11,191 nt of DNA from Baffinella frigidus (GCA_026770585.1 MU646900.1:51804-62994); one strand, 5' to 3'; numbered from the stretch's first letter, positions 6,401 through 10,957 are shown. Numbers and translations are program-made. The notes: generated by a model from the letters alone, not told the origin.

Positions 6401-8220
6401 CTCAAAACATCCACGTTTGACAACTTTCAAGGGAAACCCCTTGAATTCTTAAGTCAACCACGACAGATCTGTCGTGGATAAGGCGTCGGTTTCCCTCGAG
6501 CATTCTGGCGTGGGGAGGAGGAGGATGAAAGTCACCTCCTGCTGCTGGGGGCTGATCCACGACACGATCGTCGGGCGCGCCTGCGTCAGGATTCCAAAGT
6601 CACCACCCGAGGCTAAGTTGCCACCCGAGGCTAAAGTCATCACCATTTTTTAAAGTCATCACCCGAGCCCATGCCAACACCTGAACCCCCCGGTACAAAT
6701 ACCCCCCCGGTACAAATCGAACACACTCACACACCGCAGAATGTTCACGCCATCTTACCCGGGGAACCCTGTTTTTCATTCATTTTCTGGCATCGAAAAT
6801 TACTACACAAATGCTTTTATGTTACTAGTAAGAACGAATTGTGTAGTAATTTTCATTGCCAGAAAATGAAAGAAACGTACGTTCCCCCGGATAAGAACGG
6901 CTTGGGATTCCTCGAGGGAACACCATCGCGTCAATCTGCCACCAAACGTCACAGGAGGACCAAATCGTCGATTTGAGATCTCACTTTTACCCGGCCATCC
7001 GGTCGAATTCGACTGGCTGGCCGAAGGAAATGGCTCCAAAAACTCATCGGTTTGCTCCGACCGTGAGTGTTGGTGGTAAGGAACATTGAAAAAGAGGAAT
7101 TGGACCGCTTTCAGTTAATCTCGGAAGATTACTACTGACTCAGGTGCACTTTTTATGCTGTGTTAGGCATGGGTTTATGCTAGGATAGCAACACCCACCC
7201 TCGCATGACACACTTGAAAATCCAACGTAGCATTAAAAGTGCATCAAAATGACTCAAATGAGAGTGGTCGAGGGACTGGTGGCTACCACCAGCCACCCGA
7301 AGTTGACCAGATCGATCTGGCCACCTGTAGTAAATTTCACAGAGGATAAGGCTCAGCCTTCATCCTTGGTCAAAAAAATACTCAACTCCAACCCGATCTG
7401 GTTCACTTCGGGTGGTGGCTAGGATTCAATGGGGGGTTACCGGGCTCCGCGCAGCGTTAGGAAACTCGCCCACAGCCTGCGAGGGGAAGGGGAGGTCAGG
7501 AGCATGTTAATGGAAATATCGTTCCAATTTAGGACGACCGGACGGGCCCGCCTCAGACTTAACTGGTACAAATTTAAAACTAAAGAGGTTTACAAGTGTT
7601 TTTTAGTGTTTTAGTCAGCATTGTTTTAAAATTTGTACCACGAAACTGTCCTAAATTGGAACGATATTCCCATGAATGTCCAGGCTTGTCCCTGTTTTGA
7701 ACCCTTCAAGCCGGACCTCTCTGGGTTCCGGAAGCGGATTGTCAACTCGTCGGGGCGGGGATCATTCGGAAGCTCCTCCACCCCGCTCGTTGCCAGGCCC
7801 TACTGCTGGAACCCGGCAGATTACCAGACACAAGTACGCCCCGGCTGCATGTACGTAGACGCTGAGGGCGAGCATGCCGCTGCATCACCGCAGCATAAAT
7901 GCAAGGGAATACTCTCAGCGCACCTCGGTCCACCCCTCCGGCGGCGTGAACGTGAATCCGCGCTCCGAGTTTTTGTAGACCGCAGGCTCCGCCCACGCCG
8001 GTGCCTGGAACGCACCCTGGACACCGAGAGCAGCGGCGCCAGCGAGCAGCTGCCTGCGGCCCACGGAACCACCCTCGGCAGACATGACGGTGTCCCGAAC
8101 CGAGTTCGTGGAGTGGGCGCGCAGTTGGCGCGCCTGCAGGCCAGCCGAGCCCGGGAGAAGGCTGAACGCGATGGCGCCGGGCACCGAGACCGCGACGAGG
8201 AGTGCGGTGCGGACGAACAT
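419..8220 (-). CDS. Gene A: PsbP-family thylakoid lumen protein, seven exons (complete)
   Basis: PsbP-fold proteins are extrinsic lumenal factors that assist photosystem II or neighbouring complexes. This gene joins exons 7924-8220, 7441-7476, 5212-5267, 4413-4486, 3566-3621, 2550-2627 and 419-499: 678 nt, 225 residues plus stop. Every intron is GT-AG and all phases match (0, 0, 2, 1, 0, 0). Seen: signal peptide about 1-18, plastid transit region, RR at 55-56 with a hydrophobic stretch and AWA at 75-77, then a mature domain of about 148 residues. Family-like blocks are GFTFTPPEGW (88-97), VNLALVSYSI (112-121), LGNIDSVAN (131-139), KGNAYYFDYRIK (162-173), GTWLVTLTAQ (190-199) and DSFKLL near the C terminus. 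The arrangement, GW motif then hydrophobic V-rich strand then LG.xxxVA then YYxxYR then TLTAQAP then a C-terminal helix, is that of the PsbP/PPD family. Which PPD subtype it is cannot be decided here. The window was read by eye; the splice model is inference but strongly self-consistent. Confidence 0.88.
500..1440 (-). repeat. Tandem array carrying four truncated copies of gene A exon 7
   Basis: In the sense direction each unit has a CACAG-like acceptor, about 32-38 nt of exon 7 (APNTKVYDENK), then telomere-like CCCTAAACCC, then AT-rich ATAAATAAT sequence. Copies lie at about 713-750, 964-1001, 1183-1220 and 1400-1431. Acceptor-to-acceptor spacing is 251, 251, 219 and 211 bp counting from the true exon. 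After DENK the copies switch to GAGGCCGTCACCC and lose the C terminus and proper stop. All lie in intron 6, upstream of the true exon. Confidence 0.9.
1440..1625. repeat. GGTTTGGGG / GTGTTTG repeat tract in gene A intron 6
   Basis: Degenerate 7-bp repeats of TTTGGGG and TTTGGTG type on the plus strand (C-rich in gene A RNA), ending in TTTAGG-type units. They may be decayed telomere-like sequence. No coding potential. Confidence 0.85.
1718..2385 (-). repeat. Four 53-nt partial copies of gene A exon 6 with donors
   Basis: Copies at 1718-1770, 1919-1971, 2166-2218 and 2333-2385 each keep the last 53 nt of exon 6 (IQEQSPSGTWLVTLTAQ) and the GCCCAG/GT-type donor; copy 2 is the most diverged. All four start at the same base, after a common GTAAGGGCTAG-like edge that can act as a CTAG/CCAG acceptor. 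The true exon has GTGTTCG there. Since 53 is not a multiple of 3 and the start phase is wrong, inclusion would shift the frame. Spacers differ and carry their own small repeats (ATCGTTTAGATGGACA units at 1790-1893). Confidence 0.9.
2229..2290. mobile_element. Short foldback of the ACGAAATTTACTACAC family
   Basis: Left arm CGAAATTTACTACAC (2229-2243) and right arm GTGTGGTAAATTTCG (2276-2290), with loop containing TTACTACTACTAGTAAGA. It has the same core as 3779-3944 but lacks the outer arms. It sits between the second and third extra copies of exon 6 counted from exon 6, directly beside the copy edge. Confidence 0.82.
2424..2530. repeat. Short tandem repeat AATAATAGACGGACGTAACCCCCC
   Basis: About four imperfect 24-28 nt units sit between exon 6 and its first downstream copy, varying in C-run length and in one ATGGACG. 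It is intronic with no coding sign. Confidence 0.8.
2550..2627 (-). CDS. Gene A exon 6: DKHLRTVFAIQEQ...GTWLVTLTAQ beta-hairpin
   Basis: Encodes residues 174-199 in phase 0 at both ends. The acceptor is CCCTAAAACAG and the donor GCCCAG then GTGTCA. HLRTVFAIQEQSPSGTWLVT forms the H(L/Q)L..A..KDG.LY.L pair of strands seen in PsbP relatives. It is the only full-length member of a set of five: four 53-nt copies of its 3' portion follow in the next intron (1718-2385). Confidence 0.92.
2640..3052. repeat. ATT microsatellite and telomere-like TTTAGGG tract (gene A intron 5)
   Basis: 2668-2718 is an ATT-rich microsatellite. 2735-2875 and 2955-3040 hold TTTAGGG units with GTGTAGGG variants, including perfect runs near 2765-2798 and 3011-3040. 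Between them sits a GC-rich stretch with a perfect 20-nt palindrome at 2929-2948 (GACGCGAACC and its complement). In gene A RNA these read CCCTAAA, and the tract supplies the acceptor region of exon 6. Confidence 0.88.
3153..3213 (-). pseudogene. Truncated copy of gene A exon 5 fused to a hairpin
   Basis: 3153-3193 repeats the last 40 or so nt of exon 5 (EKGNAYHFDYRIK) with a donor-like AAG/GTTTCC, but Tyr changes to His and the first part is missing. Positions 3180-3213 form a near-perfect palindrome (GTTGCCCTTTTCGAGAA against its complement), so the truncation point is a foldback of the exon's own sequence. Confidence 0.85.
3221..3327 (-). repeat. CCTAGG-rich dispersed repeat, copy 2, in gene A intron 5
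   Basis: 3255-3327 is the inverted copy of 194-266. A further 14-nt piece of the end (CTATCCCTTAAGTG at 3221-3234) faces it, giving this copy terminal inverted repeats of about 14 nt. This suggests a small foldback element with ends CTATCCC. Confidence 0.75.
3434..3545. repeat. TTTAGGG / GTTTAGTG telomere-like tract after exon 5
   Basis: Degenerate TTTAGGG units run from about 3445 to the exon 5 donor at 3565; perfect units lie at 3511-3540. They closely resemble 2970-3040, including the shared phrase AGTGATTTGTGTTTAGGG, so this is probably a segmental duplication that also carried the exon 5 fragment at 3153-3193. Confidence 0.8.
3566..3621 (-). CDS. Gene A exon 5: EMYQQTEKGNAYYFDYRIK beta-strand segment
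   Basis: Starts with AG to complete Glu155 and encodes 156-173. The acceptor is CTCTCCTGCAG and the donor CGCATCAAG then GTTCCA. GNAYYFDYRIK is the aromatic strand typical of PsbP proteins (YYxYEF-like in relatives). Codons are C/G-ending. Three more copies of the acceptor with the first exon bases lie just upstream in the intron, and a truncated copy of the exon body with its donor lies at 3153-3193. Confidence 0.9.
3617..3763 (-). repeat. Four tandem copies of the exon 5 acceptor
   Basis: In the sense direction the 16-nt block CTCTCCTGCAGAGATG (acceptor plus first exon bases) occurs at 3617-3632 (functional), and as CTCTCTTACAGAGATG at 3656-3671 and 3672-3687, and CTCTCCTGCGGAGATG at 3748-3763. 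The last has lost the AG. The intermediate two keep a perfect CAG and could compete for splicing. Confidence 0.88.
3779..3944. mobile_element. 166-bp foldback element with about 65-nt arms
   Basis: The outer ends ATCCGGTCAGGTATTTGA and their complement, then matching arms through GGTTCGGAGTCC, down to a core CGAAATTTACTACACGTTT and its complement. The loop is short and AT-rich (ACTACTAATAATAAGG). There is no ORF, so it is non-autonomous and MITE-like. It lies in intron 4 of gene A. The core recurs in the elements at 2229-2290 and 6757-6893. Confidence 0.88.
4130..4412 (-). repeat. Two 3'-half copies of gene A exon 4 in TTTCGGG / TTTGGGG repeats
   Basis: 37-nt copies at 4145-4181 and 4287-4323 read GQGEGVPLDA in the sense direction and keep the donor context GCCG/GTGC. 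Each is fused on the exon side to CCCCGTTGGGATG and then to (CCCGAAA)n-type repeats. The duplicated unit is about 142 bp, with a third period being exon 4 itself. Long open frames across this stretch only reflect the 7-bp repeats. Confidence 0.87.
4413..4486 (-). CDS. Gene A exon 4: LGNIDSVANTIIG... helix segment
   Basis: Completes Ser130 (AG/C) and encodes residues 131-154 plus the first base of Glu155. The acceptor is CCCTACGCAG and the donor GACGCCG then GTGCAC. LGNIDSVANTIIGMG corresponds to the PsbP segment usually written as LGSPEEVA, where an N-cap and helix follow the strand of exon 3. Half-copies of this exon occur at 4145-4181, 4287-4323 and 4611-4648. Only 4413-4486 has both splice sites and an uninterrupted frame joining its neighbours. 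Confidence 0.88.
4494..4670 (-). repeat. 5'-half copy of gene A exon 4 and TTTGGGG tract
   Basis: 4611-4648 repeats the first 38 nt of exon 4 (LGNIDSVAN) with its acceptor (CCCAG). It is preceded and followed by TTTGGGG units (4494-4605, 4653-4690). It lies upstream of the true exon, so its acceptor comes first in the RNA. 4690-4860 beyond holds a TTTCGGGACTGA short repeat (x4, about 4755-4822) and otherwise nothing clear. Confidence 0.85.
4890..5211 (-). repeat. CCCTACA satellite and diverged copy of gene A exon 3
   Basis: Plus-strand (CCCTACA)n with CCCTCTCGA interruptions fills intron 3 next to the exon 3 donor; 5086-5150 is nearly perfect. 5016-5069 is a 54-nt copy of exon 3 (VHVLVSYSIRPDYGKL) with acceptor GCCCAG and donor AGAAG/GTAAAG. 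It starts in phase 1, so exchanging it for exon 3 would break the frame. A GGCGAACAT(C/T)GC flank repeats at about 4898 and 5073. Confidence 0.85.
5212..5267 (-). CDS. Gene A exon 3: VNLALVSYSIRPDYGKLG strand-loop segment
   Basis: Encodes residues 112-129 plus two bases of Ser130. The donor is strong (GGCAG then GTAAGG). The acceptor is CTCTACGAAG, an AAG end directly preceded by CCCTAAACCC repeats in the sense strand, so it is weaker than the others. The peptide VNLALVSYSI followed by a polar turn matches the PsbP strand that reads NVxVxVxPI in relatives. Third codon positions are strongly C/G, unlike the flanking repeats. A 54-nt diverged copy lies downstream at 5016-5069. Confidence 0.87.
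5277..5345. repeat. Near-perfect (TTTAGGG)n array before exon 3
   Basis: About seven perfect TTTAGGG units followed by decayed ones. In gene A RNA this is CCCTAAA and directly precedes the exon 3 acceptor, taking the place of a polypyrimidine tract. It is interstitial, not a chromosome end, because genes continue on both sides. Confidence 0.9.
5501..5590. repeat. 30-bp tandem repeat, three copies
   Basis: Unit CACACCTAGAGTTGAGTGAT followed by CCAAAAATCT, with a few substitutions per copy. It lies in gene A intron 2. Nearby 5346-5500 and 5591-5975 show nothing recognisable apart from scattered TTTACTACAC-like and GGTACAAA fragments. Confidence 0.88.
5978..6668. repeat. Degenerate tandem units (GGAGGAGGATGAAAGTCACC) in gene A intron 2
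   Basis: Blocks AAGTCACCTCCTGCTGCTGG at about 6022, 6282 and 6530, and TCAAGTCCCTATCTAGCG at about 6077 and 6333, recur in the same order, giving two to three broken units of about 250 bp. A perfect 20-nt palindrome (CCACGACAGA and complement) lies at 6458-6477, and 6595-6668 has about four AAGTCATCACCCGAGGCT units. Open frames here are repeat-driven. Confidence 0.78.
6757..6893. mobile_element. Foldback of the TTACTACACAA family in gene A intron 2
   Basis: Nested arms: CCGGGGAAC against GTTCCCCCGG at the ends, then TTCATTTTCTGGCATCGAAAA and complement, then TTACTACACAA against TTGTGTAGTAA. The loop ATGCTTTTATGTTACTAGTAAGA resembles that of 2229-2290 (TTACTA.TAGTAAGA). Confidence 0.85.
7136..7425. 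repeat. Two adjacent inverted repeats in gene A intron 2
   Basis: 7136-7258: TGACTCAGGTGCACTTTTTATGCT faces AGCATTAAAAGTGCATCAAAATGACTCA. 7291-7421: AGCCACCCGAAGTTGACCAGATCG faces CGATCTGGTTCACTTCGGGTGGTGGCT. Both abut the acceptor-distal side of the 36-nt exon 2. Confidence 0.75.
7408..7454. repeat. 47-bp dispersed repeat overlapping gene A exon 2 (copy at 10068-10114)
   Basis: CACTTCGGGTGGTGGCTAGG then an AATGGGGGG tract then ACCGGGCTCC occurs here and at 10068-10114 with few differences. Here it covers the donor and last 14 nt of exon 2; there it lies in gene B intron 2. The TAAC-to-TACC change at the copy's donor leaves its GT but alters the context. Confidence 0.82.
7441..7476 (-). CDS. 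Gene A exon 2: 36-nt microexon (candidate)
   Basis: Found by looking for the missing link between the GW motif of exon 1 and the VNLALV strand of exon 3. The sense strand shows a long pyrimidine tract ending CCCCTCGCAG, then 12 codons reading AVGEFPNAARSP, then donor GTAACC. The exon is phase 0 at both ends, as both neighbours require, and restores a linker that PsbP proteins have between these strands. The linker is shorter than in plant PsbP, so one more exon in the 2.2-kb intron that follows is possible. The last 14 nt and the donor side also occur as a diverged inverted-strand copy near 10101-10114. No protein-level motif is diagnostic, hence moderate confidence. Confidence 0.62.
7510..7674. 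mobile_element. Foldback element in gene A intron 1
   Basis: Outer arms ATGGAAATATCGTTCCAATT (7510 on) and their near-perfect complement ending 7674. Inner arms GGTACAAATTTAAAAC and GTTTTAAAATTTGTACC are separated by about 40 nt. It has no coding content and may be another MITE-like family based on TTTGTACC. Confidence 0.82.
7924..8220 (-). CDS. Gene A exon 1: tripartite plastid-lumen targeting sequence and start of PsbP domain
   Basis: Encodes residues 1-99. The ATG at 8220 is preceded by AACCAACC, and the next upstream in-frame ATG (8322) would add a non-hydrophobic 34-residue leader, so 8220 is chosen. Residues 5-18 are a short hydrophobic signal peptide ending GAIA, followed by Phe19, matching the A-F cleavage motif known for secondary red plastids. 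Residues 19-52 are rich in basic and hydroxylated residues (plastid transit). GRRQLLAGAAALG (54-66) followed by APAWA (73-77) is a Tat-type lumen signal, with predicted mature start EPAVYKNS. The exon ends ACC GAG at the donor GTGCGC; reading on meets TGA at once, which supports the splice. Confidence 0.9.
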
Positions 8221-8534
8221 GGTTGGTTCTGTGTGTTGTGTCTTGGGGGCTTGGATGTTTGTGGGGATTTTGAAATGTGGCCCCGGCAACTTTTGATTTG
8301 TCAACTTGTGACGTCTTGTCAACTTAGAATCGCGACCGTCGTTTGAGCCATTGTTTGACCCTTCTCCTTGAAGGCGGAGAGGGAGGGATAGGGGCCTCTG
8401 AGAGCGACAGGGAGTCGCCGACGCTGCGCTGGTGGGTTTGTCGGAGAGGGGGGGTCGGTTTGGCCAGCTGGGGTCCGGCTGTCACTTTATTCTGCAGAGA
8501 TGATTTCGCCTGAGTGCAGATAGTGGCGGTAGAG
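8221..8534. promoter_or_regulatory. Shared intergenic region between divergent genes A and B
   Basis: 314 bp separate the ATG of gene A (minus) from the proposed ATG of gene B (plus), so it should hold both 5' untranslated regions and core promoters. No clear TATA box is visible. A direct TTGTCAACTTGTGACGTCTT-like stretch with a CRE-type TGACGTC core sits at about 8308-8315. The right half is rich in GAGAGGGAGGG. Unlike the introns, it lacks telomere-like repeats and long foldbacks. Confidence 0.5.
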
Positions 8535-8770
8535 ATGCGTGGCAGGTCTGAGCACGGCGCAGCCGAGCCGGGTGGCTGCGGCTCCGCGGGCGGGGGAGAG
8601 GATGGCGGCGGGGGGGCAAGCAGTGCGCGGTCCCGCCCTGGCGGCGTCCCTTCACTAGCAAAGCTGCTCGTCGTGCTGGTCGTCGCGACCTCTTTTTGTC
8701 AAACAGCGGGTGTGGCTCCCACCACCCTCCAGCCTCCAAAACCCTCATCATTCAGCAGCACGATCCCTTG
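8535..8770 (+). CDS. Gene B exon 1: candidate start with hydrophobic signal segment
   Basis: The ATG at 8535 opens a frame with a Gly/Ala/Ser-rich stretch (residues 1-40), a hydrophobic core (41-54), then Pro/Ser-rich sequence. The C/G-ending run AAG CTG CTC GTC GTG CTG GTC GTC in the hydrophobic core looks coding. The donor CCCTTG then GTGCGT resembles the GTGCGC donors of gene A exon 1 and gene B exon 3 and leaves phase 2. The long N-terminal region before the core is unusual for a signal peptide, so the true start could differ. Confidence 0.42.
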
Positions 8771-10957
8771 GTGCGTCAGACGGGATGCCATCGATTACCT
8801 GAGCGGCTCGAGCGGTGCGGAGCGGGCGGGGAGCCGCGTGGCTGAATGCATCACCTTCCGAGCAGAGGGCCTCGGCTTCGCGAGCAGCGATGTGAAGCGA
8901 ACAGGCCACCTGGCACTAACAATCTCATGGCGAAGCGGGGGAGCGTCATACGAGAGGTACCCAGCCCTCTCACCCCCTCCTGCTCTCTCGCCTCGCGTCT
9001 GAACCTGTTGCTCCTGCTGCCCCTTCACCGCTTCTGCTTCATTTCTTCCCCAAAAAGAGCCTTTCATTGAACTTATGACGTCGGACCATAAACACAAGGC
9101 GCCCAGAGAGGGCTCGAACTCAGTGCCTCTTACGATACTAAAGGTAAAACCGGACCTACCTAAGCGTCGGAGGAACCTTCGCGATTCTGCTGACCACTGC
9201 TTCCTCGTCGATGCGTACCAGCATCGACGAGGAAGTCTGACGCGTAGAAAACGCTGGGAGGCTTTTCTGATCTTCTGGCTGCAGGTACGCGGTACGGATA
9301 TCGTACCTCTCCGGGGCGTCAAACGTCACCTACGAGCTGGTGAACAGTCCTCTAGCCCGCTCTAGAACCCTGAGACCGACAAGCTCTGTTTCTCCGAGAG
9401 ATTTTTTTGCTGTGAGAGCTCATGGTCGACGTTGCCGTGGGGGGGGGGTGAGGCAAAGCTAGGTCTAGCCCCCCTTTCGGAATTATCGTACCGCAAACCC
9501 AGCACGTCAACTTGAGAATAGTCGGACAACCCGAGTGAGGCAAAGCTAGGTCTAGGGCAAAGCTAGGTCTAGGGCAAAGCTAGGTCCAGGGCTAGCTTTG
9601 CCTCAGTTGGGTTGTCTGACTATTCTCAAGTTGCCGTGCTGGGTTTGCGGTACACGACCGTAAACTTTGGAGCTGGAAAGAGCCCGGGCTCACCAAATTG
9701 GTGTGACCAAATAGACTGAGACAGAGCTAGGATTCGGTTCCAGGGCGCCAGGCACTTCAGTTTGACCAACAACAGAATGGGAGATTGAGATATGAGGGGG
9801 ACAGGGTGCTGAGGCGCTGAGAACAGGCCCCATAGATCGTGTGGTCGGTGTGGAGACAATCAATCAGCAGCAACCAAATCTTGCTGCGAGAGCGCCTTCT
9901 CAACGCAGCCGTAGGGGGGAGGGGGGGGGGGGGGGGGGCGCTTGGGGGATGAGAACAGGCCCCATGGAACGTGTGATCGGTGTGGAACGGCGGGGCGAGG
10001 TGAGGCGTGGGGGAGGGCGCTTTCCAGCTGGGTCAATCTGCACGGGAGAGGTGGGGTGGGGTGGATCACTTCGGGTGGTGGCTAGGATGCAATGGGGGGG
10101 TACCGGGCTCCCGCTCTGGAACCCTGAGACCGACAAGCTCTGGTGACGCGGGGGAGGGCGCTTGTCTGCTGGGTACAGGGTTACGCACGCTGCTCCCGTC
10201 ATCGTGTAGCCCTAGCCGTTGAGCGTCGATGGGCCTATGCATCGATTTTTACTCAATGCATCGATTGTTTGGTTCGGATTCGTTTCTTGGTAGAGCGGTT
10301 TTCGCATCTATGGGCCACGATAAAAATCAAACCATGCCACCAGTTGACGGTTGAGTACTATCATCGTCAACTGTTAGCAGTGTTTCATTGTTGTCGCCTG
10401 GGCAACAGATGAGAAACCCGCTCCGGTGAGAACACCGCTTTAACACCTCCCCTGTGCGGCACAGGACGACGCAACGTCGCCCATCGTGCTCAACGCCGCC
10501 ACACGCCCCACCTTCATTGCGCCTACCGACGACACCACCGGCACCAACAGGAGATTTGTACCAGATAAATGCGAGTGATAGACTCGGGAGGCGACACCCG
10601 AGAGCAGAAAGATGCTCTAGAGAGTCACCTACCCAGAGTCATATATCACCGAGTAGACAACGTATACGAAGAAAATACGCCAAAAGTCAACAGCCCGCCG
10701 CCGCAACTGTCGAATTTGTACCAAGAAACACTTTTAAAGTGAAACGCCGCGGTCTGAATTTCGCGCTTGTGATCTGGGCCTGCGCGGTGCAGGACGACGC
10801 AACGTCGCCCGTCGTGCTCAACGCCACCACGAGCCGAACGTTCCTCGTGCCGACCGACGACACCAACAGCTCCAACAGCACCAACAGCAGCGATAGCTCC
10901 GACAGCTCGGGGGATGCGTTTTCTGGCCTGGTGCGGGACTCGGTGTATTCCGTCACG
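8535..10957 (+). CDS. Gene B: probable secreted/membrane protein, 5' part (three proposed exons, continues beyond window)
   Basis: Not recognised as a named family. Proposed exons are 8535-8770, 9285-9339 and 10793-10957 (456 nt, 152 codons), with GT-AG introns and matching phases (2, then 0). Residues 41-54 (LAKLLVVLVVATSF) form a hydrophobic segment suited to a signal peptide or signal anchor after a Gly/Ala-rich N terminus. Exon 2 reads YAVRISYLSGASNVTYEL. Exon 3 reads DDATSPVVLNATTSRTFLVP, then an Asn/Ser/Asp-rich linker, then DSVYSVTV. Alternating hydrophobic strands ending in YSVTV suggest an extracellular beta-sandwich, and there are at least five N-glycosylation sequons (NVT, NAT, NSS, NST, NSS). 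The gene leaves the right edge within an intron. Exon 3 is well supported by codon bias; the links to exons 1 and 2 are inference from phase. Confidence 0.5.
9200..9235. repeat. Perfect 15-bp hairpin
   Basis: CTTCCTCGTCGATGC and its exact complement are separated by GTACCA. It lies in gene B intron 1, about 50 bp before the exon 2 acceptor. It could be a structured RNA element, or a recent foldback given the lack of mismatches. The rest of intron 1 (8771-9199) shows nothing clear. Confidence 0.85.
9285..9339 (+). CDS. Gene B exon 2: YAVRISYLSGASNVTYEL segment
   Basis: The acceptor is TTCTGGCTGCAG. The exon takes one base to complete Trp79 and encodes 18 residues before a donor CTG then GTGAAC. 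The peptide has alternating hydrophobic residues and an NVT sequon, as in an extracellular beta strand pair. It is phase 2 in and phase 0 out, fitting exons 1 and 3. The frame stays open past 9339, so a later donor is possible. Confidence 0.5.
9488..9653. mobile_element. 166-bp foldback with a 17-bp tandem repeat inside
   Basis: Arms GTACCGCAAACCCAGCACG and continuing to GAGTGAGGCAAAGC are matched in reverse through 9653 with few mismatches. The centre has three units of GGCAAAGCTAGGTCTAG (9541-9590). A further GAGGCAAAGCTAGGTCTAG lies outside at about 9450. It is in gene B intron 2 with no ORF. Confidence 0.88.
9800..10180. repeat. Degenerate direct repeats and a G-tract in gene B intron 2
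   Basis: GAGAACAGGCCCCAT...CGTGTG.TCGGTGTGGA occurs at about 9820 and 9951; GGGGGAGGGCGCTT at about 10009 and 10150; and CTCTGGAACCCTGAGACCGACAAGCTCTG at 10113-10142, echoed at 9361-9387. A G-run lies at about 9915-9938. The order suggests repeated segmental duplication. 9654-9799 shows nothing recognisable. Confidence 0.78.
10341..10373. repeat. Small inverted repeat CAGTTGACG / CGTCAACTG
   Basis: 9-bp perfect arms around a 15-nt loop, with a direct repeat ATGCATCGATT nearby (10237-10264). It is in gene B intron 2; function unknown. Confidence 0.7.
10465..10550 (+). pseudogene. Truncated copy of gene B exon 3
   Basis: 86 nt preceded by a good acceptor (GTGCGGCACAG) read DDATSPIVLNAATRPTFIAPTDDT and then stop matching at ACCAACAG, where intron sequence with TTTGTACCAG begins. 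It has the same frame and phase as exon 3 but no donor, and it runs into a stop after PDKCE. Substitutions are partly conservative (V to I, V to A), so it is an older copy or one once under selection. Confidence 0.85.
10793..10957 (+). CDS. Gene B exon 3: DDATSPVVLNATT... Ser/Asn-rich exon
   Basis: The acceptor is GCGCGGTGCAG and the donor GTCACG then GTGCGC; 165 nt, 55 codons, phase 0 at both ends. Strong G/C third-position bias marks this frame over the overlapping minus frame. The centre is a TDDTNSSNSTNSSDSSDSSG-type low-complexity linker, probably glycosylated. The flanks (VVLNATTSRTFLV and LVRDSVYSVTV) are strand-like. CCCTAAA-like repeats begin just after the donor. A truncated copy lies 328 bp upstream. 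Confidence 0.75.

Noticed and set aside
7711-7800. Possible extra gene A exon on the minus strand (GLATSGVEELPNDPRPDELTIRF)
   Set aside because: Codon use is coding-like but the nearby acceptor context puts a stop or wrong phase, and the exon at 7441-7476 already fits both phases.
7633-8346. 237-codon plus-strand frame, the longest in the window
   Set aside because: Antisense shadow of gene A exon 1, whose minus frame has clear targeting signals and PsbP similarity.
9098-9122. tRNA-like GTTCGAGCCC (minus strand) resembling a B box with GGGCGCC end
   Set aside because: No matching GGCGCCC acceptor partner, no anticodon arm, and the T stem does not pair; a tRNA-derived SINE is possible but unsupported.
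8795-9322. 175-codon minus-strand frame
   Set aside because: No motif, low-complexity basic composition, and it is antisense to the proposed gene B exon 2 with its good acceptor.
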